DNA of 64,000 nucleotides from the NCBI GenBank assembly GCA_023411795.1, contig JAEYOK010000035.1:1-64000 (forward strand), given 5' to 3'. Both the position numbers and the translations under genes were made by a program. Positions 25,701 through 34,634 of this stretch are shown one piece after another. Source of the DNA: Bacillota bacterium (GTDB taxonomy: Bacteria; Bacillota; Clostridia; DSM-8532). The notes below the pieces were generated by a model that worked only from the letters and a program-made list of their open reading frames with translations, was not told the origin of the DNA and did not search any database. The first letter of the stretch is position 1; each line of letters begins with the position of its first letter.

Positions 25701-26516
25701 TTACTTGGCGATTATATTATATGTTCCCGGGTCAAGCCTGTAAAACATATAAACCCCTTCATCATTGGTATAAGTTATTTGAATGGGATTATTGTTTCCA
25801 TTCAATAAAACCACAAGAGCATTAGACACAGGAATGTCGTTTTTGTCGGTTATAGTACCGTGAATAGTACCTTTCAGTACTTTCCTTTTTAAATATACTG
25901 TTTCTAAGGTAACAATAGGTATCTCATTTCCTACTTCAATATTCAGAATTCTTTCATTAAAGTTCTGTGCCTGTAGTGATATTCTATATGACCCCGGTTC
26001 AATATTATCAAAAACATAGATGCCTTCCTCATTTGTGAAGGTAAAATCATATGGATTGAGACTATGGGATCTGTAAATCGTCACTTTGATACCGCCAAGA
26101 GATTTTTGTTGTGAATCTCTAACATTTCCGAACAGGACTATACCATAAATAGGAGCAGGTATTAATTCCAAATTCAGAGCTTTTTTCTTCAAACCCGTTG
26201 AAGGCAAGGATTCGCTTGAAATTAAACCATATCCTTTTTTTGCGGCTATTATCCTTATTGAAGTCGAAAAACTACCATCCAGACTAAAATTGCCATCAAT
26301 ATCAGAGAAATTAAATGCAATTGGATTGTATTCTTCGTCACATACTTTAATACAGGCTCCCTCAATAGGTTTACCTGTTAGCTTGTCGCTGACATTCCCC
26401 ATTATGGTATTTTCATCCGAGGCCATTTCACTCAATATGATTTTACCTAAAACCTCTTGATTCTCCTCAGCTATAGTGACCCTCTGGGGCGGAGTCGGAA
26501 CAACTGTCTTACTCAA
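25701..26516 (-). CDS. Protein with three carboxypeptidase-regulatory-like (CnaB-type) repeats
   Basis: A 271-residue protein with three beta-sandwich repeats, each with the pattern G-x-V/I-x-D...IxxAxVxVxx followed by TF/Y-x-DxxGxYxFxxLxPGxY: see FSDIDGNFSL, TFTNEEGIYVFDNIEPGSY and TYTNDEGVYMFYRLDPGTYN. There is no signal peptide or membrane helix in the first 50 residues, unusual for a fold mostly found outside the cell. A divergent paralogue lies at 26676-27545 and shares the promoter region. Function unknown. Confidence 0.75.
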   Translation of the reverse strand: MSKTVVPTPPQRVTIAEENQEVLGKIILSEMASDENTIMGNVSDKLTGKPIEGACIKVCDEEYNPIAFNFSDIDGNFSLDGSFSTSIRIIAAKKGYGLISSESLPSTGLKKKALNLELIPAPIYGIVLFGNVRDSQQKSLGGIKVTIYRSHSLNPYDFTFTNEEGIYVFDNIEPGSYRISLQAQNFNERILNIEVGNEIPIVTLETVYLKRKVLKGTIHGTITDKNDIPVSNALVVLLNGNNNPIQITYTNDEGVYMFYRLDPGTYNIIAK

Positions 26517-26675
26517 TGCATTTCCTCCTCTATATCAGTACTAAAATAGTATATGAGAATGTTCAATTACTTGTTCATTTGATATCACCACCGGACATTA
26601 TAAGCAAAATTTAATGCACAAACTTTATCCATGAATCATATTCTAGAACAGAGCAGGTATTGGGGAGGTTCAGCC

Positions 26676-27545
26676 ATGCCCGTTTTTAAGGATGAGTACA
26701 GTCTATGCCAATCTGAAAGAAAAAGTCTGTCAGGAGTTGCCGAAACTGTCCGCTTAGATTTATCGTTAAAACAGAACCCCTTTTTCAATGCGGGATCAAT
26801 AATAGGGAAAGTGAAAGATACCTCAGGAAACGGTATTTCAGGAGCATTTATTATGATTCTCAACGAAAGCCTTGAAGCAATAGCCAATACTATAGCAGGA
26901 AATGACGGGATTTTTAGCTTCACTCATATAAAGGCAGGATCCGGATACCGTGCTTATTCTCTGGCACCCGGATTCACCCTTTCTGAGGCTATTTCTTTTA
27001 ACTTAATTTCTAACCAATCCTTGGAAATTGACATCACTCTTATTCCTGATTTAGCCGAAACCTGGTCTATTATCGCCGGAGAAGTACAAAACACTCATGG
27101 TATACCTATTAGCTCAGCCTCTGTTGAGCTTTATAAGATTGACGAAACGGCTACAAGATTAATTAGCCTATCATTTACCAACGATATCGGTCAGTTTGTT
27201 TTAAGAGATTTAACGCCAGGAGCCTATTTTTTGAAGATAAATGCAACAGGTTATTTCAGTGATTACTTTCCCGCCGAGATAAAGAAAGAAAAGTCAATAG
27301 TCCATTTAAATGCAGAGTTGAAAGAAGACTTAAAGGCCTCAAAAGGAGCTATAATTGGAGTTATCAATAATAACGAAGATGAACCTTTATCCAATGCAGA
27401 CGTCATCCTCTACAGGGTTGGTATTGATAAATCCTTAATTCCGGTATCCTATACCCGAACAAACCATGAAGGCATCTACCTTTTTGTTAATGTTCCTCAA
27501 GGCGAATACCTTGTTAATTCAAACCGCTCTGTTATAGTCGAGTGA
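26676..27545 (+). CDS. Second carboxypeptidase-regulatory-like repeat protein, divergent paralogue
   Basis: 289 residues with three repeats of the same fold as its neighbour (GKVKDTSGNGISGAFIMILN, GEVQNTHGIPISSASVELYK, GVINNNEDEPLSNADVILYR), each closed by a GxYxF-type turn (DGIFSFTHIKAGSGY, GQFVLRDLTPGAYFL, EGIYLFVNVPQGEYLV). ATG 26676 is chosen for GGGGAGG 7 bases upstream. No signal peptide. It reads divergently from its paralogue, so the two probably answer to common control. Function unknown. Confidence 0.75.
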   Translation: MPVFKDEYSLCQSERKSLSGVAETVRLDLSLKQNPFFNAGSIIGKVKDTSGNGISGAFIMILNESLEAIANTIAGNDGIFSFTHIKAGSGYRAYSLAPGFTLSEAISFNLISNQSLEIDITLIPDLAETWSIIAGEVQNTHGIPISSASVELYKIDETATRLISLSFTNDIGQFVLRDLTPGAYFLKINATGYFSDYFPAEIKKEKSIVHLNAELKEDLKASKGAIIGVINNNEDEPLSNADVILYRVGIDKSLIPVSYTRTNHEGIYLFVNVPQGEYLVNSNRSVIVE

Positions 27546-27559
27546 TTTGAAAGTCCTTC

Positions 27560-27973
27560 CTACAAAAATATATAAAAAACTAATATAGCAACAAGAATTA
27601 AAATGAGTATAGAAATTAAAATCCACACACCTATGTTTAACTTTTTTAAAACATCTGTGTTCTGGTTTTTTGTTGACTCATCACTAAAGGATGGATCGGT
27701 AAGGATATCCTCATCGCTTACTTCCTTTGCTGATTCAAGCAAGGCATTAGCTTCATCAAACTTATCCTCTTCCACAAAGATGTCCACTCCCATAATTGTT
27801 TTACCTAAAATTAATGTAAGATATGCTCCGGGCTCATGATAGTTTCTTATTGTCTTTATTTCCGATGCATTAAGCTTGGATTCAATAATATCGGCTTCGA
27901 TTGTGTCATCAACAGTAATTAATAATTTAAAACCATCTGAGTTTTTGGGCATCTTGTTCTTCTTTTTTAACAC
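27560..27973 (-). CDS. DUF2007-domain protein with C-terminal membrane anchor
   Basis: The N-terminal ~75 residues match the DUF2007 fold (KLLITVDDTIEADIIESKLN, GAYLTLILGKTIMGVDIFVE, DEANALLES). An acidic linker leads to a single C-terminal helix (IGVWILISILILILVAILVF) at the very end. Start: GTG at 27971-27973, with AGGA about 11 bases upstream; an ATG at 27952 and TTG at 28051 are also in frame. It converges with the repeat-protein gene, 14 bases apart. Function unknown; DUF2007 proteins are called putative signal-transducing proteins. Confidence 0.65.
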   Translation of the reverse strand: MLKKKNKMPKNSDGFKLLITVDDTIEADIIESKLNASEIKTIRNYHEPGAYLTLILGKTIMGVDIFVEEDKFDEANALLESAKEVSDEDILTDPSFSDESTKNQNTDVLKKLNIGVWILISILILILVAILVFYIFL

Positions 27974-28184
27974 GAAACCACTTCCTAACTGACTTTCTTC
28001 CCTAATAATAATATAACTTAATAAAGATGTCCACCCTCCTAGATTAGTCAAATCCTGTTTCTGAGTAATCGATCACTTCAGTGGCTAAAAACTCATAATA
28101 GTATCTTCGAAAAATACTACCAATTTAGCACCAAACATGCTATACTACCATGAAATAACTAAAATCAGATAAGGACGTGGGCCT

Positions 28185-28961
28185 ATGAGCAGTAAAACCA
28201 GAAAGTTTGTCCTCACAGGGTTAATGACATCATTAGTATTTGTATTGACATTTATATTTCCGATTCCCGTACCCTATACATCAGGATATATACATCTTGG
28301 AGATAGTATGATATACATATCTGTAATTATACTTGGGCCATTTTTCGGAGCTTTTGCATCCGGAGTAGGCTCAATGCTAGCAGACCTTCTCGGGGGGTAT
28401 GTCCACTTTGCTATTCCTACCCTCATAATTAAATCCACTATGGCCCTCGTAATGGGATTAGTATTATCGGGTAAGACCCGAAAAGCATCAATCTATTCAA
28501 CGATAACCGCACTAACGATATGGCTGACTTTTTCTGCAGGAAATGTTATTTACCTCAAAAGCCAAATAAACTCCTTAGGTTTTGATGCTTTGGTAGAGAA
28601 GATTACAGGAGTAGATGCAAACCAGGAAGCTATTAATCATGCCACCGGTTTAATCAATAATCTTCCTTTATACTTATCAATCGGCCTTGGATTGTTAATA
28701 GTGATACTTTCGGTTATAGTATACTTAATAACTAAACGTGACGGTAATAAGATTTTCAACCTAAAAGCAGTAATTGGTATGAGTGTGGCCGGAATGTGTA
28801 TGGTTATGGGTTATTTTCTTGTCGAATCCTTTATGTATACTCCTATTGCGGCCCTTTTAAGCGTTCCGATGAATATGATTCAGTTTTTTGCAGGAGTAAT
28901 TGCCGCAAGCCTTTTTGCTCCGGCTATCCAAAAAGCTAATTTAACGTTGATAAAAGACTGA
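28185..28961 (+). CDS. ECF transporter S component, substrate unknown
   Basis: A 258-residue integral protein of the ECF S-component superfamily: LTGLMTSLVFVLTFIFPIPV at the start, YIHLGDSMIYISVIILGPFF and GVGSMLADLLGGYVHFAIPT are the family hallmarks. There is an extra polar stretch around residues 130-160 (GFDALVEKITGVDANQEAIN) between helices, which lengthens it compared with ~190-residue members. No vitamin-synthesis gene beside it and no riboswitch found upstream, so the substrate cannot be named. Its stop codon abuts that of metF. Confidence 0.82.
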   Translation: MSSKTRKFVLTGLMTSLVFVLTFIFPIPVPYTSGYIHLGDSMIYISVIILGPFFGAFASGVGSMLADLLGGYVHFAIPTLIIKSTMALVMGLVLSGKTRKASIYSTITALTIWLTFSAGNVIYLKSQINSLGFDALVEKITGVDANQEAINHATGLINNLPLYLSIGLGLLIVILSVIVYLITKRDGNKIFNLKAVIGMSVAGMCMVMGYFLVESFMYTPIAALLSVPMNMIQFFAGVIAASLFAPAIQKANLTLIKD

Positions 28962-29825
28962 TTATCTCATCCCTGCAATCTTTAGGATTTCAATAGTGGA
29001 TTCCAGCTTATTCATTGTATATAAATGAATTCCTGCTGCCCCGCCGTCAAGGAGCTCTCTTATCATTATTCCGGCATATTCTTCGCCTGCTTTTTTAAGA
29101 TCATCCGGACTATCCTGATATTTGTCTATCATAAGAACAAGCTTTGCGGGAATGGAGCATCCGCTCTTGGCGATCATGTTCTTTATTCTTGTGTTAAAGA
29201 TTGGCATCACGCCGGGAATAATCGTACAATTTATACCTATCTGCTGACACTTATCCAAAAAGTCGAAATACAGACGATTATCGAAAAACAGCTGAGTCAC
29301 AAGAAAATCCACACCCGAATCCACCTTGTTCTTTAGGTAGCGTCTGTCCTCGCTTAATCTTTTACTATCTACATGCCCTTCCAGATATGCAGCTGCTCCT
29401 ATACAAAAATCATCTGTCTTTTTAATATGCTCAATCAACTCATTGGCATGTTTAAATGCACCGTCTTCAAATTTAAAATTTGGATTATCAATAGGTGGGT
29501 CGCCTCTTAATGCCAGAATATTAGATATCTGTTCTTGCTTCATTGTAGCCAGTAGCTGGTCAATCTCTTCTACAGAATGCCCCACACATGTTAAATGGCT
29601 CATCGATTCTATTCCGTAAATATTCTTAAGTCGGGAAGCAATTTCAACGGTTCTCCCTCTCTGACTTCCCCCCGCTCCATAGGTAACACTTATATAATCA
29701 GGACATAGCTTTTTGAACCCTTCAATTGAATTAAAAAGAGTATCCACCGGCGTTTCAGGCTTCGGCGGGAATATTTCAAATGCCAGGGTCTGTCGTTTTT
29801 TATTATAAAGCTCAGATATTTTCAT
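28962..29825 (-). CDS. metF: 5,10-methylenetetrahydrofolate reductase
   Basis: Reduces methylene-THF to methyl-THF for methionine or acetyl-CoA synthesis. The MetF barrel starts LAFEIFPPKPETP and continues ISVTYGAGGSQRGRTVEIAS, HLTCVGHS, ILALRGDPP and DFLVTQLFFDN, all diagnostic. Length 287 from ATG 29825, chosen because GGAGG is 4-5 bases upstream; a TTG at 29840 is in frame. It stands alone; no SAM riboswitch is seen in the 226 bases up to the EET operon. Confidence 0.94.
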   Translation of the reverse strand: MKISELYNKKRQTLAFEIFPPKPETPVDTLFNSIEGFKKLCPDYISVTYGAGGSQRGRTVEIASRLKNIYGIESMSHLTCVGHSVEEIDQLLATMKQEQISNILALRGDPPIDNPNFKFEDGAFKHANELIEHIKKTDDFCIGAAAYLEGHVDSKRLSEDRRYLKNKVDSGVDFLVTQLFFDNRLYFDFLDKCQQIGINCTIIPGVMPIFNTRIKNMIAKSGCSIPAKLVLMIDKYQDSPDDLKKAGEEYAGIMIRELLDGGAAGIHLYTMNKLESTIEILKIAGMR

Positions 29826-29977
29826 ATAACCTCCATCCAACCGCTTTGCGGTGATACAGTTTTGATTTATTATATCTTATAGAAGTTTACATTTCTATAC
29901 AAGACAAACCAAAGAAAATTACAAAAATCTCTAAAATATAAGACTTTTTTCATAGTATTTTTCGGTAATTATAGGGT

Positions 29978-30006
29978 TTGCATAGGTTATAGTCTTATTA
30001 TATAAT
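29978..30006 (+). promoter_or_regulatory. Promoter of the extracellular electron transfer operon
   Basis: TTGCAT (29978-29983), 17 bases, TATAAT (30001-30006), 45 bases before the TTG start of the first gene. The only good promoter seen ahead of the seven-gene run. Confidence 0.75.
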
Positions 30007-30051
30007 TTCTCTATATGTAATGATCACTGGCATTTTTAAGGAGGGCTATTT

Positions 30052-30429
30052 TTGCGATTAAAACTCAGAGCAGGAGATTTTCTTATCATTCTTGTAATAA
30101 TTTTCGCAGCCATCTTTATGACTCTTTCATTTTACGAAAGAAATACTATTGCAAAAGTAGCAATCATATCTCAAAATAATACTGTTTTGGATACGGTAAA
30201 TTTGGATCAGCTAAGTGAGCATTATACTTTTAACTATGAAGGAGAATATCCTGGAACCATCGAAGCAGAAAATGGAAAAATACATTTTTCTCATGCGCAA
30301 TGCCCTGATCAGGTATGTGTTCATACGGGATGGATAAGTCGTCCGGGGCAGATTGCAGTCTGCCTTCCTGCCGGAATCATTATTAAGATTGAGGGTAATG
30401 AAACTGATGTGGATATAATAGTTAGATAA
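30052..30429 (+). CDS. eetA: NusG domain II membrane protein, EetA-like
   Basis: 125 residues: one N-terminal helix (FLIILVIIFAAIFMTLSFYE) then a NusG-II domain exposed outside the membrane. The domain shows its conserved Cys/His signature CPDQVCVHTGWISRPGQIAV and a final Cys (VCLPAGIII). It starts with TTG after AAGGAGGGC. In Listeria the equivalent membrane protein EetA is required for extracellular electron transfer. First gene of the unit, 110 bases before the EetB-like gene. The assignment rests on the family and gene order; its molecular role is not settled. Confidence 0.78.
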   Translation: MRLKLRAGDFLIILVIIFAAIFMTLSFYERNTIAKVAIISQNNTVLDTVNLDQLSEHYTFNYEGEYPGTIEAENGKIHFSHAQCPDQVCVHTGWISRPGQIAVCLPAGIIIKIEGNETDVDIIVR

Positions 30430-30539
30430 TATTATAGAGAGAATTTATTATGCATGATAATGTTAATGATTTAGTAAAACTATAGCTTACACCGATTTAT
30501 ATACAACATTTGATCATTGAAAAAAAGTTTGGTGGTAAC

Positions 30540-31040
30540 ATGAGAAAGTTAACCTTAAACAGTATGTTGATTTCCCTTGCATTGGTGCTATCATATGTGG
30601 AACGATTTATTCCGCTTAACTTAATTGTTCCATTACCGGGCATTAAGCTGGGGCTCGCTAATATAGTAACCATGTTTGCATTGTTTAATATAGGAATTCC
30701 ATCTGCGATAATAATTACTTTATTAAGATGTATACTAGCCTCTTTCCTTTTCGGAGGTATGTCATCTCTACTTTATTCCTTATCCGGAGCCTTTTTGGCT
30801 TTGTTTACCATGGTTTTTCTTAAGTTGGGTTATAATAAAGTCTTTTCACTATTAGGAATAAGCATGGGTGGAGCGGCTGCACATAATGCAGGCCAGATTA
30901 TAATGGCCAGCATTATGATGAAAAACACTGCAATATATGCATATCTACCAATCCTGCTTTTAGCAGGGCTTGGAACGGGATTATTAACTGCAATAATAAC
31001 AATGAATCTTTTTAAGATATTCGAAAAAATAATCGTGTAA
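30540..31040 (+). CDS. eetB: Gx transporter family protein, EetB-like
   Basis: 166 residues, four to five helices. The sequence MLISLALVLSYVERFIPLNL, GIKLGLANIVTMFALF, RCILASFLFGGMSSLLYSLS and GGAAAHNAGQIIMA is that of the Gx transporter/heptaprenyl synthase component I family. EetB of Listeria belongs to it and is needed for electron transfer. ATG 30540 follows GGTGG. It precedes ndh2 by 75 bases. Confidence 0.78.
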   Translation: MRKLTLNSMLISLALVLSYVERFIPLNLIVPLPGIKLGLANIVTMFALFNIGIPSAIIITLLRCILASFLFGGMSSLLYSLSGAFLALFTMVFLKLGYNKVFSLLGISMGGAAAHNAGQIIMASIMMKNTAIYAYLPILLLAGLGTGLLTAIITMNLFKIFEKIIV

Positions 31041-31115
31041 GTCCATAATAATGTGGTATATATATTAAACATAATTATGATACAAAATTCTGATACATAT
31101 TGAAAGGATAGAGCC

Positions 31116-33035
31116 ATGGCAAAAAAAGTGCTGATTGTTGGAGCTGGATACGCTGGTATAGAAGCTGCTCTCACTCTTAACAAGAAAAAAAAGAAAGACG
31201 ACATAGAAATTACGCTTATAGACAAGAACTATTATCATACTCTTTTAACTGATTTGCATGAGGTTGCAGGAAACAGAATCTCAGAGGAAGGTATCCGCAT
31301 ACCTCTAAACAGTATTTTTAAGTATACTGATGTTAATCTTATCACAGATGAAATAACATCATTTGATTTTGATAATAATAGTATTTCTTCTGAGAGAGCT
31401 ACATATGAATACGACTATCTTATAACTGCTATGGGTAGTTCACCTAATTATTTTGGTATTCCGGGTCTAAAGGAACATACGTTTACTCTATGGAGCTTCG
31501 ATGATGCTATAAAAATTCGTGAGCACATCAAAAAGTGCTTCCTTTTAGCTAGTCAGGAAAAAGATGAAGCTGAGAAAAAGCGTCTTCTTACTTTTGTGGT
31601 ATCAGGAGCCGGATTTACAGGTGTCGAGATGATTGGCGAGCTCGGCATTTGGGTTAAAACCCTCTGCAAAGAGCATAAAATAAAACGTAATGAAGTACGT
31701 CTGGTTATTGTCGACATGCTGCCTCGCATTCTTAATACTCTTAATGAAAAGAATGCAGCTAAAGCCCACAAATACCTTGAGAAGAAGCTAAAGGTTGAAG
31801 TAATGCTCGAAACAAAGATTACTTCAGCAACAGCAAACAGCTTGATTTATGACGGCGGTAGTATCGAAACAAAAACTATTATTTGGGCTGCAGGTATAAA
31901 AGCTTGTGAGAATGCTGAACAGTGTGATCTTGAAAGATTAAACCGTCAAAATAGAGTTAAAGTTGATGAATTCTGCAGAACCGAAAACAAAAATGTATAT
32001 TGCGTCGGAGACCTTGGCGGTTTAGCCGATGATAATGGTTTTCCCTATGCAGCAATGGTTGAAAATGCCATTCAAACAGCTCATGGCGCTGCTGAGAACA
32101 TCATTAACGATATTCGCGGAAAAGAGCAAAAAAAGATTACTGTTAAATTCCACGGCACAATGGTTAGTGTGGGTAACTATTTCTGCGTTTCTGAGATTAT
32201 GGGAAAGAATCTTCCCGTATGGCTTTCAATAATCATGAAGTTCTTTGTAAACATCCATTATTTATGGGAGATTGCAGGCTTCAGAGGTATTTCAAAGTAT
32301 CTTTATCATGAAGTGCTTGAAAGAAGACAAAGAAAGATACTTGTTGAAAAGCACTGGTCAACACGTATGCAAGCATGGTGGTTAACACCATTACGAGTTT
32401 TCTTTGGTGGTATGTGGCTGTATGAGGGAATTGTAAAAGTTACCGAAGGCTGGTTCACCTCTCCAAAGCTTGCAGCTTTCTTAGGTATGGCAGCAACGGA
32501 TGCCACAAGTGCTGCTACCTCAGCAGGTGCATATGTGTCCAAAATCGATGATGTATTAAGAATAAAAACCGGTTTGATAAACTTCTTTATTGAAACCGAG
32601 ACTCGTATAGCCGGTGGTCAGGATATAATCTCCCAACACATTGCCAGACTAGAATTCTTCCATTTTGGCGATTTCAACCTTATACCATGGTTCTTAAGGA
32701 ATGTTGTATTAGCCAATGACGGTATAGCTATGTTCTTCCAGGTTCTTGTTGTAATATTTGAGATACTTGTTGGTCTTATGCTAATAGGCGGTGCGTTCAC
32801 CTTCATTGGGTCATTGATATCCTTTGGTCTAACTATTATGTTCCTTTCCTCTACAGGACTATACGAAAAGAGTTGGTGGATGCTTTTTGCCTCGATAGCT
32901 ACCATGGGTGGAGCAGGCAGAGCTTTTGGCTTGGATTACTACATCATCCCCTACCTCAACAATATTTGGGAGAGCTTCTGGAAAAACAGAAAGTTCAGAC
33001 TTTTCTTCAGGGGCAGTCTGGACCGGTTTGATTAA
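31116..33035 (+). CDS. ndh2: Type II NADH dehydrogenase with C-terminal DoxX-like membrane domain
   Basis: 639 residues. Residues 1-~400 are a two-dinucleotide-fold flavoprotein: FAD motif VLIVGAGYAGIEAALTL, NADH motif VVSGAGFTGVEMIGELG and the FAD closing motif VYCVGDLGG. The remaining ~240 residues are not found in ordinary NDH-2: WWLTPLRVFFGGMWLYEGIV then helices MFFQVLVVIFEILVGLMLIG and FIGSLISFGLTIMFLS, resembling DoxX. This extended form is typical of the NDH-2 used for flavin-based extracellular electron transfer, which reduces a dedicated quinone. ATG after GAAAGGATAGAGCC. Confidence 0.87.
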   Translation: MAKKVLIVGAGYAGIEAALTLNKKKKKDDIEITLIDKNYYHTLLTDLHEVAGNRISEEGIRIPLNSIFKYTDVNLITDEITSFDFDNNSISSERATYEYDYLITAMGSSPNYFGIPGLKEHTFTLWSFDDAIKIREHIKKCFLLASQEKDEAEKKRLLTFVVSGAGFTGVEMIGELGIWVKTLCKEHKIKRNEVRLVIVDMLPRILNTLNEKNAAKAHKYLEKKLKVEVMLETKITSATANSLIYDGGSIETKTIIWAAGIKACENAEQCDLERLNRQNRVKVDEFCRTENKNVYCVGDLGGLADDNGFPYAAMVENAIQTAHGAAENIINDIRGKEQKKITVKFHGTMVSVGNYFCVSEIMGKNLPVWLSIIMKFFVNIHYLWEIAGFRGISKYLYHEVLERRQRKILVEKHWSTRMQAWWLTPLRVFFGGMWLYEGIVKVTEGWFTSPKLAAFLGMAATDATSAATSAGAYVSKIDDVLRIKTGLINFFIETETRIAGGQDIISQHIARLEFFHFGDFNLIPWFLRNVVLANDGIAMFFQVLVVIFEILVGLMLIGGAFTFIGSLISFGLTIMFLSSTGLYEKSWWMLFASIATMGGAGRAFGLDYYIIPYLNNIWESFWKNRKFRLFFRGSLDRFD

Positions 33036-33081
33036 TGTTCCGTTAATGCTTCCATTTTAGTATACTAGGAGGTTACACGCA

Positions 33082-34020
33082 TTGTGGAACAATTTTCCGG
33101 CTATTAAACAAGAGATGGCCGCTTTTGAAGAATATATAGAAAAAAAGCTTACTTCTAGAAATGATTTCTTAATGAATGCTTCCAAGGGTGTAGTTCTGTC
33201 AGGAGGAAAAAGGCTAAGACCGGCATTTGCAATCATAGCTGCACTGCACGGTGATTATGATAGAAACCGTACTTTCCCTGCAGCAGCCGCCGTTGAAGTA
33301 CTTCATGCCGCAACACTGGTTCACGATGATATTATAGACAATGCTAAGACACGAAGAGGTCAATTAACAATATCAGAAAAACATAGTACTAACTTAGCTG
33401 TTTATACCGGGGATTACCTCCTGACAAAATCATTGCGATTACTTATAGAAACAGGACTTAAGCCTGAAAAGCTTGATATATTGTCTCGGGCCATGTCTCT
33501 TCTTTGTGAGGGTGAAGTCGAGCAATATCTAAGTAAATATTCTGTAGCCAGCGTATATGGTTATTTAAAGCGTATACTCGGCAAAACCGGTGTATTATTC
33601 TCAGCATCCATGATACTAGGCGCTAAGACAGCTGATCTTCCCGATGACACTGTCCGGTTGTTTGGACATTTTGGAATGAATTTCGGAGCAGCTTTTCAAA
33701 TAAGAGACGATTTGATGGATCTTCTCTCAGACCAGCAAAAGGAAGGCAAACCCGTACTGAATGATCTTAAAGAAGGTATCGCTACTCTTCCAGTAATAAT
33801 GGCAGTAAGAAATAACCCTGATTTCTTAAAAGAGATTAATATGTTTTTTGATGGTCAGGGTGACATAAAGAATATATTGCACAGTATAGTATCATTAGGT
33901 GGAGTTGATGATGCCGAAAAATTAAAAAACCGTTATATTGAAAAATGTAGAAATATTATAAAGCAAATACCCCGAACCCCTTATACCGATGCTATGAGCG
34001 AAATTGTAGACTGGCTGTAA
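33082..34020 (+). CDS. dmkB: Polyprenyl diphosphate synthase, DmkB-like
   Basis: Trans-prenyltransferase of 312 residues that builds the long quinone side chain. Both Asp-rich motifs are intact: HDDIIDNAKTRRG (first) and IRDDLMDLLSD (second); GGKRLRPAFAI is the N-terminal isopentenyl site. Start is a TTG 9 bases after AGGAGG. In the Listeria electron transfer locus the equivalent gene supplies demethylmenaquinone side chains. No UbiA-type prenyltransferase (dmkA) is in the window. Confidence 0.9.
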   Translation: MWNNFPAIKQEMAAFEEYIEKKLTSRNDFLMNASKGVVLSGGKRLRPAFAIIAALHGDYDRNRTFPAAAAVEVLHAATLVHDDIIDNAKTRRGQLTISEKHSTNLAVYTGDYLLTKSLRLLIETGLKPEKLDILSRAMSLLCEGEVEQYLSKYSVASVYGYLKRILGKTGVLFSASMILGAKTADLPDDTVRLFGHFGMNFGAAFQIRDDLMDLLSDQQKEGKPVLNDLKEGIATLPVIMAVRNNPDFLKEINMFFDGQGDIKNILHSIVSLGGVDDAEKLKNRYIEKCRNIIKQIPRTPYTDAMSEIVDWL

Positions 34021-34071
34021 AGCCTTAACAAAAAGCTCTTTGCATATAAATAAAATTTATAGGAGGATATT

Positions 34072-34572
34072 ATGAAGAAAATACTGGCACTCACATTAGT
34101 AGCAGTTCTTTTAGCCGGATGCGGTGCTGCATCTGTTAAAACAGGACTCGGTCACAATATTTCCGTTGCAAAGTCAAAGGATGTAACAGCAGAAGCTGAG
34201 GGCCTGGTTCAGGTTGACACAGTTATGGCTGCAGTAACAGTTGACTCTGCTAACAAAATTTTGGGCGTTAAAATTGACTCCGCGCAATCTAAAGTTAATT
34301 TTGATGCAACCGGAAAGATTACCACTGACTTAACTAAAGAGCAAAAAACAAAAGTTGAGCTTGGTTATGACTATGGTATGAAGAAAGCCGGATCAGCCAG
34401 AGAATGGTTTGAGCAGATTGCAGAGCTTGAAAAATGGATGGTTGGAAAGACCGTCGATAAGATTACAGCCATTAAGGAAGCTTCTGAAGATGCAGATCTT
34501 AAGTCAAAAGTTTCCATTTCAATCAGTGACTATCAGGCAGCTGTCGCTGAAGCTGTACAGAATGCTAAATAA
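34072..34572 (+). CDS. Small electron-transfer lipoprotein, PplA-like
   Basis: 166 residues with lipobox LAGC (Cys17) after MKKILALTLVAVLLAGC, so lipidated on the outer face. The body has a beta segment (DTVMAAVTVDSANKILGVKI) and YGMKKAGSAREWFEQIAELE, a pattern known from clostridial FMN-associated lipoproteins. It sits where PplA, the FMN-carrying lipoprotein, sits in the Listeria locus. The usual flavinylation signature (D-x-x-S/T-G-A-S/T) is not seen, so whether it carries FMN is open. A terminator follows, giving it higher expected mRNA levels than apbE. Confidence 0.7.
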   Translation: MKKILALTLVAVLLAGCGAASVKTGLGHNISVAKSKDVTAEAEGLVQVDTVMAAVTVDSANKILGVKIDSAQSKVNFDATGKITTDLTKEQKTKVELGYDYGMKKAGSAREWFEQIAELEKWMVGKTVDKITAIKEASEDADLKSKVSISISDYQAAVAEAVQNAK

Positions 34573-34591
34573 GGTGTACTTAATAGCTAAT

Positions 34592-34620
34592 AAACCCCTT
34601 CTTATAGGAGGGGTTTTGCT
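34592..34620 (+). terminator. Terminator or attenuator between the PplA-like gene and apbE
   Basis: Stem AAACCCCT/AGGGGTTT with 9-base loop, then TTTTGCTTT. It falls inside the operon, 15 bases before the apbE ATG, so downstream genes depend on read-through. Confidence 0.8.
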
Positions 34621-34634
34621 TTAGTGAGGTAATT

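Noticed and set aside
29841..30051. FMN or SAM riboswitch between metF and the EET operon
   Set aside because: No conserved riboswitch core seen on either strand; only a plain promoter.
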